Program-made: the position numbers and the translations under genes | The notes under the pieces: generated by a model | What the model was told of the DNA's origin: nothing | What the model saw: only the letters and a program-made list of their open reading frames with translations | The model's database searches: none | Shown here: piece after piece, positions 57,643-64,000 of the stretch | How positions within the stretch are numbered: position 1 is the stretch's first letter | How the letters are laid out: each line of letters starts with the position of its first letter | Assembly: GCF_004364325.1 (NCBI RefSeq) | Contig: NZ_SOCP01000001.1 | Location: 62,001-126,000 of the forward strand | Direction: 5' to 3' | From: Actinophytocola oryzae | Lineage (GTDB): Bacteria > Actinomycetota > Actinomycetes > Mycobacteriales > Pseudonocardiaceae | Length of the DNA: 64,000 nucleotides

Positions 57643-59208
57643 ATGGTGTCGTCGGACCTGGCGGCCAGCCGAGCCCAACACAGGCGGACACTCGAGTCAC
57701 TGTCCGGCCTGCTGCTGGCGCTGTTCGTGGCGATGATCAGTTCGACCGTGGTGTCGACGGCCCTGCCGTTGATCATCGGCTCGCTGAACGGCACGCAGAC
57801 GCAGTACACGTGGGTGGTCACGGCGACGCTGCTCACCGCGACGGCGACCACGCCGATCTGGGGCAAGCTCGCCGACCTGTTCAACAAGAAGACCCTGGTC
57901 CAGATCGCGATCGTGATCTTCGTGGTCGGGTCGATGATCGCGGGCTTCAGCCAGGACGCAGGCCAGCTCATCGCCGCGCGCGCGTTCCAGGGTGTCGGCG
58001 TCGGCGGCCTCCAGGCGCTGGTCCAGGTCGTGATCGCGGCGATCATCGCGCCCCGCGACCGCGGCAAGTACAACGGCTACCTCGGCGCCGTCATGGCCGT
58101 GGCCACCGTCGGCGGACCGCTGCTCGGCGGCCTGATCGTCGACGTGTCGTGGCTCGGCTGGCGCTGGTGCTTCTTCGTCGGCGTGCCGATCGCGGCCATC
58201 GCGTTCGTCGTGCTGCAGCGCACCCTCAAGCTCGTGACCGTGCGTCGTGAGGACGTCCACGTCGACTACCTCGGCGCGGCCCTGATCGCCGCGGGCGTGA
58301 GCGTCCTGCTGATCTGGGTGTCGTTCGTCGACAACACCTTCGGCTGGCTGTCCTGGGAGACCGCGCTCATGGTGGGCGGCGGGCTCGTGCTGCTCGCGCT
58401 GGCCGTGCTGGTGGAGACCAGGGTCCGCGAACCAGTCGTGCCGCTGAAGATCGTCGTGCAGCGCACGCCGGCACTCGCCATCCTCGCGAGCCTCGCGGTC
58501 GGCATGGCCATGTTCGGTGGCGCGGTGTTCCTCGGCCAGTACTTCCAGATCGGCCGCGGCTACACGCCGACCGAGGCGGGCCTGCTGACCATGCCGATGA
58601 TGGCCGGTGTGCTGGTCGCCTCGACCGTGTCCGGCCGGATGATCAGCCGCTCCGGGCGGATCAAGCCCTACATCGTCACCGGCGCGAGCGTGCTGGTGCT
58701 CGGCTTCCTCGGCCTCGGCATGGTCGACCACGACACCTCGCTGGTGCTGGTCGGCATCGCGATGGCGGTCGTCGGCATCGGTGTCGGTATGACCATGCAG
58801 AACCTGGTGCTCGCGGTGCAGAACACCGTCGCGCTCAAGGACCTGGGCGCGGCGAGCGCCTCGGTGACGTTCTTCCGCTCGCTCGGCGGCACGATCGGGG
58901 TGTCCGTCCTGGGCGCGGTGCTCGCCAACCGGGTGGCCTCGGGGATGTCGGAGGCGCTGCACGTGCCCGCGGGCACGTCCTCGACGGGTGACATCAGCGC
59001 GCTGAACCTGACGGCGCTGCCGCCCCAGGTGCAGACGATCGTGCACACGGTCTACGGGGACGCGACGGCGCACATCTTCCTGATCTCCGCGGCCGTCGCC
59101 GTGGTGGGTGTGATCGCAGCCCTTCTCCTGAAGCCGATCACGCTGCGTACGACGATCGACCTGGAGAAGAAGGAAGAGAAGCCGGTGTCGGACCCCGTCG
59201 CGGGATGA
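57643..59208 (+). CDS. DHA2-family (14-TM) MFS drug exporter
   Basis: The 521-residue membrane protein has some 14 segments and the DHA2 motifs: LPLIIGSLNG, TLLTATATTPIWGKLADLFNKK, GVGVGGLQALVQVVIAAIIAPRDRGKYNG and RSLGGTIGVSVLGAVLANR. It resembles EmrB/QacA-type proton-drug antiporters. ATG 57643 follows a strong GGAGGGGG. It is probably repressed by the divergent TetR gene. A universal stress protein gene follows 20 bp later. Confidence 0.9.
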   Translation: MVSSDLAASRAQHRRTLESLSGLLLALFVAMISSTVVSTALPLIIGSLNGTQTQYTWVVTATLLTATATTPIWGKLADLFNKKTLVQIAIVIFVVGSMIAGFSQDAGQLIAARAFQGVGVGGLQALVQVVIAAIIAPRDRGKYNGYLGAVMAVATVGGPLLGGLIVDVSWLGWRWCFFVGVPIAAIAFVVLQRTLKLVTVRREDVHVDYLGAALIAAGVSVLLIWVSFVDNTFGWLSWETALMVGGGLVLLALAVLVETRVREPVVPLKIVVQRTPALAILASLAVGMAMFGGAVFLGQYFQIGRGYTPTEAGLLTMPMMAGVLVASTVSGRMISRSGRIKPYIVTGASVLVLGFLGLGMVDHDTSLVLVGIAMAVVGIGVGMTMQNLVLAVQNTVALKDLGAASASVTFFRSLGGTIGVSVLGAVLANRVASGMSEALHVPAGTSSTGDISALNLTALPPQVQTIVHTVYGDATAHIFLISAAVAVVGVIAALLLKPITLRTTIDLEKKEEKPVSDPVAG

Positions 59209-59228
59209 CCTCGGGATAGGTGAGGAAG

Positions 59229-59705
59229 ATGAGCGGCAGCGCGGCCGCCTTCGAGTCCACGGTGGAGCACATGGGCCCGCGCCCCGATCCGGCGGCGCGG
59301 GCCATCCTCGTCGGGGTCGACGGCTCCGACACCGCGATGCGGGCGGCGGCGTTCGCGATCGGCCTGGCCAGGCGTCAGGGCTACCGGCTGATCGTCACGT
59401 TCGTCGCCGCGCACTCCGCACTGACGGTGCTCGGCCCCGGCGTGGCCGCGGCCCAGGAGGCGGTCGAGGAGCTGGACTGCGACCTGCGCGCCGCCGCCCG
59501 CAACGCCGCGGACGAGCTGCGGGTCCCGATCGCGTTCCTGCGGACCTACGGCGACCCGTTCACCCGTCTGCGCGAGGCCGCGGACGACTGCCAGGTGGAC
59601 ACCGTGGTCGTCGGCGCGTCCATGAGCGCGGGCCACCGGTTCGCCGGGTCGGTCGCGACGAAGCTCATCCGTGCCGGCCACTGGCCGGTGCTCGTGGTGC
59701 CCTGA
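59229..59705 (+). CDS. Universal stress protein (UspA family)
   Basis: The 158-residue alpha/beta protein has the UspA fold: AILVGVDGSDTAMRAAAFAIGLA and the nucleotide-binding end GASMSAGHRFAGSVATKLIRAGHWPVLVVP. ATG 59229 sits behind GAGGAAG; a GTG at 59220 is upstream. It may be co-transcribed with the MFS gene. Usp proteins bind ATP and modulate stress survival; the specific role is unknown. Confidence 0.87.
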   Translation: MSGSAAAFESTVEHMGPRPDPAARAILVGVDGSDTAMRAAAFAIGLARRQGYRLIVTFVAAHSALTVLGPGVAAAQEAVEELDCDLRAAARNAADELRVPIAFLRTYGDPFTRLREAADDCQVDTVVVGASMSAGHRFAGSVATKLIRAGHWPVLVVP

Positions 59706-59778
59706 CCGTCGGTTAGAAAATTTTCGACCTTCCGATACTATGGGTTATCGTTACCCTACACAGCGTTCGGGAGGAGCC

Positions 59779-60879
59779 ATGCACAGGCGACGGTTGATGA
59801 CGGGACTGGTCGGACTCGTGCTCGCCGGAGGCGTGATCAGCGGGACCGCTGTGGCGGACGACCAGGGCGTTCTCGCCGTCGCACGGGAAGCGGCGGGCCA
59901 GCGGGTGATCTACTCCTACCCGGGGCTCACGCCGCCCGACAGCCTCCTCGCCCGCATCCGCGCCGGGGAGGCCGCCGGGGTGATCTTCTTCGGGGAGAAC
60001 ATCTCCAGCCTCACCCAGATCCACGACGTGATCACGAAACTCCGTGCCGCGGGTGCGCAGAGCCCCAACCGCAACCCGCTCCTGCTGATGACCGACCAGG
60101 AGGGCGGGGTCGTCCGGCGGCTGCCCGGCGAACCCGCACTGTCCCACAAGGACATCGGTGCGTCCGCCGACCCCGGTGCCGCCGCGACGAACGCCGGGCG
60201 CGGGGCGGGCAAGAACCTCGCAGGCGTGGGCATGAACGTCAACCTCGCGCCCGTGCTCGACGTCTTCCACGCGCCGGGTGACCTCATGGACCAGTACGAG
60301 CGGTCCTTCAGCAGCTCGGCCTCGGTCGTCGCGGACCTCGGCGCCGCCTACGTCACCGCCCAACAGGCGGAGGGCGTCGCCGCGACCGTCAAGCACTTCC
60401 CCGGGCTGGGCAAGGCGAACGCGGCCGACAACACCGACACCAAGCCCCTCACCCTCACCACGTCGCTGACCACGCTGCGGACCGTCGACGAGGCGCCCTA
60501 CCAGCAGTCGATCGCCGCCGGGGCGAAGCTCGTCATGCTCTCGTGGGCCGTCTACTCCTCACTCGACCCCGACCGGCCCGCCGGGCTCTCGCCGACCGTC
60601 GTGGGGCAGGAGCTGCGGTCCGTCCTCGGTTTCACCGGGGTGACGATCACCGACGCGCTCGAGGCGGGCGCACTGCGGGACTACGGCTCCACCGCCAACC
60701 GGGCCGTACTGGCCGCGGCGGCAGGCGCGGACCTCATCCTGGCGTCGGCCAGGGACGTCGGCCAGGGCGACGCGGCAGGCGATGCCCTGGCCGACGCGCT
60801 CACCGCTGGCACGCTCGACAGCGGTGCCTTCGGCGAGGCGCTGGCCAGGGTCAACGCCCTGCGCGCGAGCCTGAGCTAG
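59779..60879 (+). CDS. Secreted GH3-family protein lacking the NagZ catalytic histidine
   Basis: The 366-residue protein has a signal peptide (RRRLMTGLVGLVLAGGVISGTAVADD) and a GH3 barrel: GVIFFGENI, LLLMTDQEGGVVRRLPG, KHFPGLGK, the nucleophile aspartate in VTITDALEAGAL. NagZ-type enzymes have KHFPGHG..D.SH, with His as acid/base; here it reads KHFPGLGKANAADNTD, lacking that histidine. It may have a different acid/base or be a pseudoenzyme. ATG 59779 follows GGGAGGAG. The TAG stop (60877-60879) is inside the CTAG of the MITE-like element. Confidence 0.8.
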   Translation: MHRRRLMTGLVGLVLAGGVISGTAVADDQGVLAVAREAAGQRVIYSYPGLTPPDSLLARIRAGEAAGVIFFGENISSLTQIHDVITKLRAAGAQSPNRNPLLLMTDQEGGVVRRLPGEPALSHKDIGASADPGAAATNAGRGAGKNLAGVGMNVNLAPVLDVFHAPGDLMDQYERSFSSSASVVADLGAAYVTAQQAEGVAATVKHFPGLGKANAADNTDTKPLTLTTSLTTLRTVDEAPYQQSIAAGAKLVMLSWAVYSSLDPDRPAGLSPTVVGQELRSVLGFTGVTITDALEAGALRDYGSTANRAVLAAAAGADLILASARDVGQGDAAGDALADALTAGTLDSGAFGEALARVNALRASLS

Positions 60880-61045
60880 TGCCGCGTCCAGGCGAGGAGG
60901 GCACGTTTCTCCGCGGCCCAGGCGGCCGCTGGCGGCGTTGCCGGAAAGCCCGAGTACAACCCGGTACGAGCGGCTTCCCGGCGCCTTGCCAGCGACCACC
61001 TGGATCCACGGATAAACGACCCTCCCCACCTGGACACGGCACTAG
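60876..61045. mobile_element. MITE-like 170-bp element with long terminal inverted repeats, flanked by CTAG
   Basis: The left end TGCCGCGTCCAGGCGAGGAG and the right end CACCTGGACACGGCA pair as imperfect inverted repeats of about 25 bp (24 of 28 positions including CTAG). Both ends carry CTAG (60876-60879 and 61042-61045), like a target duplication. The interior has more inverted pairs (GGAAAGCC / GGCTTCC), so the whole unit folds into one hairpin. It contains no gene. The left TAG stops the GH3 gene and the right TAG (minus strand) stops the MMPL gene. Confidence 0.75.
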
Positions 61046-63228
61046 ACGGTCGCGGGAACCCGCTCCCTCGGCGGCTCGCCGCCGCCGGGGGACTCGACCA
61101 GCCCTGCGCCCTCGACGTCCACGTTCGGCAGCACCCGGTCCAGCCAGCGCGGCAGCCACCAGGCCCGGCCGCCCAGCATGGACATCACCGCGGGCACGAT
61201 CGTCATCCGCACCACGAACGCGTCGACCGCGATGCCGACCGCGAGCGCGAAGCCGATCGACTGGATCAGCGTGTCCTCGGCGAAGACGAAGCCCGCGAAC
61301 ACGCTCGTCATGATCAGGGCGGCCGCGACGACCACCCGTGCGCCGTGGGAGAAGCCGGACACGACCGCCTCGCGCGGCTCCGTGCCGTGCACGTAGTCCT
61401 CACGCATCCGCGTGACCAGGAACACCTGGTAGTCCATCGCGAGTCCGAAGAGGACGCCGATCATCAGGATCGGCAGCATGCTCATGATCGGGCCGGTCGA
61501 CTCGACGCCGAGCAGGTCGGTGAGCCAGCCCCACTGGAACACCGCGACCACCGCGCCGAACGTCGCCGCGAGCGAGGCGAGGAACCCGATCGTCGCCTTC
61601 AGCGGCACCAGCACCGACCGGAACACCAGCATCAGCAGCACGAACGCGAGGCCGACGATCAGTGCCAGGTAGGGGATCATCGCGTCGGACAGCTTCTGCG
61701 ACACGTCGATGTTCGCCGCCGTCTGGCCGGTCACCGAGATCGTCGCGCCGGTGCTGTCATGCAGCTCCGCCCCGACGGCACGGATCCTCGCCACGAGGTC
61801 CTCGGTGGCCACCTCGCTCGGCCCGGTCCTCGGGATGACGTTCAGGATCGCGGTGTCGCCGGCCTTGTTGACGCGTGGCGGCAGCACGGCCGCGACGCCG
61901 AGGTCGTCGACGCGCTTGGCCGTGTCGGTGACCGCGGTCCGCGGGTCACGGGCGAACGAGGTGTCGACCACGACGATCAGCGGCCCGTTCGCTCCCGGCC
62001 CGAAACCCTCGCTGACCAGCTCGTACGCCTTGTGCTGCGAGCTCTCCGGCGCGGCGGTCGAGTCGTTGGGCAGGCCGAGCTGCATGCTCGCGGCCGGGAT
62101 GGCGATGACGGCGACGCCGACGACCGCGAGGCCCAGGGCCGCGACCCGGTGCCGGCCGACGAACCGTGCCCAGCGCTCGCCCATGCTGGCGCGACCGGGC
62201 TTCGGGCCACCACGCAGGCCGGGCAGCCTGCCGCGGACCCTGTCGCCGACGAAGCCGAGGATGGCGGGCAGCAGTGTGGTCGCGATGAGCACGGCGATCA
62301 CGACCGTGGCCGCGGCGGCGAGGCCCATCTCGCCGAGGAAGGGGATGCCGACGACGGTCAGGCCGGCGAGCGCGACGATCACCGTGAGCCCGGCGAACAC
62401 GACGGCCGACCCGGCGGTGCCGACCGCGCGGCCGACGGCGTGCTCGTGGTCGAGGCCGGTCCCCAGCTCGTTGCGGTAGCGGGACACGATGAACAGCGCG
62501 TAGTCGATGCCGACGGCAAGGCCGATCATCAAAGCGAGGACCGGGGTGTTGTTGTTCAGCTCGGTGAAGCCGGTCAGGACGAGCAGCCCGCAGAGGCCGA
62601 TGCCGACGCCGACGAGCGCGGTGAGCAGCGGCAGCCCGGCGGCGAGCAGCGAGCCGAACGTGATCACGAGCACGATCGCGGCGACCGCGACGCCGAGGAT
62701 CTCCGTCGCACCCGTCTCGGGCGCGCCACGCACGGCGTCACCGCCGATCTCGGCGTGCAACCCGGTGCTGTGCGCCGCCGCGACGAGGGCCTCGCGGTCG
62801 GCGTCGGTCAGCGCGAACGCCTGCTTGGCGTAGCTGACCTGGACGAGCGCGAGGCGGCCGTCCCGCGAGATCGACTGCATCTGGAACGGGTCGGCCGCCC
62901 CGATGACCTCCGGCGCGTCGTTGAGGGCCGCGACGACCTTCCTGACCTCGGCCTGGTTGGCGGGGGACCGGACGAAGTCCTGGCCCTCCGGCGCCTCGAG
63001 CACGACCCGTGCCGTGCCACCCCCGATGTGCGCCTCCGGGAAGGTCTTCTTGAGGTGGTCGATGGCCTGCTGGGACTCCGTGCCCGGGATCGTGACCGCG
63101 TTGGACATCGTGCCGGACAACCCGAGCGCGCCGATGCCCACGATGATCAGTACGGCGGCCCAGATCCCGGTGACCAGCCACCGTCGTCTGAAGGACGCCC
63201 GTCCGAGTCGGTACAGGAATGTCGCCAT
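61042..63228 (-). CDS. MMPL-family transporter
   Basis: The 728-residue RND-type protein has twelve membrane segments in two six-helix halves with two extracytoplasmic loops. Hallmarks are IGLAVGIDYALFIVSRYRNEL and, in the second half, LFGLAMDYQVFLVTRMRE. Such actinobacterial transporters export lipids or drugs. ATG 63228. The gene is divergent from a TetR gene and preceded by four palindromic operators at 23-bp steps. Its stop is supplied by the MITE-like element. Confidence 0.9.
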   Translation of the reverse strand: MATFLYRLGRASFRRRWLVTGIWAAVLIIVGIGALGLSGTMSNAVTIPGTESQQAIDHLKKTFPEAHIGGGTARVVLEAPEGQDFVRSPANQAEVRKVVAALNDAPEVIGAADPFQMQSISRDGRLALVQVSYAKQAFALTDADREALVAAAHSTGLHAEIGGDAVRGAPETGATEILGVAVAAIVLVITFGSLLAAGLPLLTALVGVGIGLCGLLVLTGFTELNNNTPVLALMIGLAVGIDYALFIVSRYRNELGTGLDHEHAVGRAVGTAGSAVVFAGLTVIVALAGLTVVGIPFLGEMGLAAAATVVIAVLIATTLLPAILGFVGDRVRGRLPGLRGGPKPGRASMGERWARFVGRHRVAALGLAVVGVAVIAIPAASMQLGLPNDSTAAPESSQHKAYELVSEGFGPGANGPLIVVVDTSFARDPRTAVTDTAKRVDDLGVAAVLPPRVNKAGDTAILNVIPRTGPSEVATEDLVARIRAVGAELHDSTGATISVTGQTAANIDVSQKLSDAMIPYLALIVGLAFVLLMLVFRSVLVPLKATIGFLASLAATFGAVVAVFQWGWLTDLLGVESTGPIMSMLPILMIGVLFGLAMDYQVFLVTRMREDYVHGTEPREAVVSGFSHGARVVVAAALIMTSVFAGFVFAEDTLIQSIGFALAVGIAVDAFVVRMTIVPAVMSMLGGRAWWLPRWLDRVLPNVDVEGAGLVESPGGGEPPRERVPATV

Positions 63229-63267
63229 CGCCGGCCCCCTTGCTCGTCTGTTCAGTCGTAGCCGAAA

Positions 63268-63352
63268 CTAGCCGATCGGCAGGTAAGGTGCTAGCCGATC
63301 GACAAGTATGTGACTAGCCGAACAGCAAGGGCTCAACTTGCCGAACGGTAAG
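63268..63352. promoter_or_regulatory. Four tandem 16-bp operators at exactly 23-bp period
   Basis: Copies CTAGCCGATCGGCAGG (63268), CTAGCCGATCGACAAG (63291), CTAGCCGAACAGCAAG (63314) and CTTGCCGAACGGTAAG (63337) all approach the palindrome CTTGCCGATCGGCAAG. Starts are 23 bp apart, about 2.2 helical turns. They fill the space between the divergent MMPL and TetR genes and are likely bound cooperatively by that TetR protein. Confidence 0.9.
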
Positions 63353-63391
63353 CTGAGGAGGTACCGTCGAACTCTCAGCGAGGAGGCGGCC

Positions 63392-63955
63392 ATGACGGCG
63401 ACCAGGGGTGAGACCCGCGCCAGGTTGCTCGACACCGCACTCGGCCTGTTCACCGTGCACGGTGTGGAGGGCACGTCACTCCAGATGATCGCGGACGCGC
63501 TCGGCGTCACGAAGGCCGCGGTGTACTACCACTTCAGGACGAAGGACGAGATCACCGAGGCGGTGGCCGAGCCCGCGGTGCGCGAGCTGGTCGGGATGCT
63601 GGACCACGCGGCCACGATGGCCCGACCGGGTGCGCGGGCGGACTACCTGATCGACGGTTTCGTGGATCTGGTGGTACGCAACAGGGTGCTGGTGGCGGTG
63701 CTGTGCAGCGACCCGGGCGTGATCCGCACGATAGACCGCATCATGCACGGCGACGAGAGCGTGATGCTGCGCCTGCCCGCGATGCTGATAGGCCCGGACG
63801 CGGACGAGTCGGCCCTGGTCGCGGCCCACGTGGCACTGGCAGGCGTAGCGATGGCGGGCGGCTCCCCAGCCCTGGCCGTCCTGGACGACGAGGCACTGCG
63901 CCACCACCTCGCCGCCGCGATGCGCCGCCTGACTGGCCGCCCCCGCCGCCCCTAG
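63392..63955 (+). CDS. TetR-family repressor of the MMPL transporter
   Basis: The 187-residue protein has a TetR helix-turn-helix (RARLLDTALGLFTVHGVEGTSLQMIADALGVTKAAVYYHFRTKDEI) and a helical ligand domain. ATG 63392 follows GAGGAGG; the frame extends back to 63338 into the fourth operator, which argues against that earlier start. It is divergent from the MMPL gene and adjacent to four operator copies, consistent with repression of both. Confidence 0.88.
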   Translation: MTATRGETRARLLDTALGLFTVHGVEGTSLQMIADALGVTKAAVYYHFRTKDEITEAVAEPAVRELVGMLDHAATMARPGARADYLIDGFVDLVVRNRVLVAVLCSDPGVIRTIDRIMHGDESVMLRLPAMLIGPDADESALVAAHVALAGVAMAGGSPALAVLDDEALRHHLAAAMRRLTGRPRRP

Positions 63956-63967
63956 CCCTCACCCCTT

Positions 63968-64000
63968 GTACTGAAGGACGCCTTCGGTGCGTGGGGCGTT
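63968..64000. repeat. Start of another GAAGG..CCTTC 30-bp repeat array (window end)
   Basis: GTACTGAAGGACGCCTTCGG plus tail begins at 63968, 12 bp after the TetR stop, and the next unit seems to begin at 63998 before the window ends. This matches the position of the other arrays, just after a gene's 3' end. Confidence 0.75.

Overview
The window is very GC-rich, densely coded DNA. It carries LacI, TetR and GntR regulators, a kinase/FHA module and WXG100/ESX-type proteins, uses GTG/TTG starts, and contains 30-bp GAAGG..CCTTC repeat arrays. Together these indicate a filamentous actinomycete, most likely of the Pseudonocardiaceae (Lentzea/Saccharothrix-like). The placement is an inference from gene content. 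No rRNA, tRNA, CRISPR array or transposase gene was seen.

Layout. 1-4261: a translationally coupled Ser/Thr kinase (5' truncated), FHA protein, membrane-anchored solute-binding-fold protein and binding-fold/vWA lipoprotein. 4333-8660: an RHS/YD-repeat toxin with a C-terminal LHH-type HNH nuclease, a broken immunity gene and a five-unit 30-bp array. 8647-17722: a LacI-controlled locus with an intracellular GH13 glucosidase, a binding-protein ABC importer and a secreted GH87-like alpha-1,3-glucanase. 17724-19112: a TetR/short-chain dehydrogenase pair with twin operators. 19196-26548: a complete-looking 4-hydroxyproline catabolic operon (epimerase, three-part D-hydroxyproline dehydrogenase, deaminase, imine reductase, GntR regulator) followed by a prolidase-like amidohydrolase. 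26582-31522 (minus strand): a serine hydrolase, then a ferredoxin / NuoF-like / ferric-reductase-like / ApbE redox cluster with two small anchored proteins.

31668-36927: a second LacI-controlled sugar locus (binding protein, two permeases, LacI, secreted GH53 galactanase) with two palindromic operators 78 bp apart. 36732-38689: a two-gene TIR-domain operon of unknown function. 38792-40054: an amine oxidase-like flavoprotein. 40126-43116: a type VII secretion effector cassette (YbaB-like protein, ESX protein, WXG100-like protein, EndoU toxin, candidate immunity protein). A paralogue of the immunity protein stands alone at 48658-49251. 43279-48224: siderophore-interacting protein, NmrA/SoxR pair, six-unit 30-bp array, and a GntR-controlled DUF1932 dehydrogenase plus RraA-like aldolase.

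49263-57514 holds housekeeping and stress genes: IspD-like cytidylyltransferase, NarL-type two-component system, atypical PRPP synthase, small membrane proteins, an AAC(2')-type acetyltransferase, a Nudix hydrolase and a pyridoxamine-oxidase-like protein. 57508-63955 holds two TetR-controlled exporters (DHA2 MFS, MMPL), a Usp, a secreted GH3 protein and a 170-bp CTAG-flanked MITE-like element. The most unusual material is the dispersed 30-bp repeat family, the MITE-like element that supplies the stop codons of two convergent genes, four operators at an exact 23-bp period before the MMPL gene, and the TIR and toxin/immunity cassettes.
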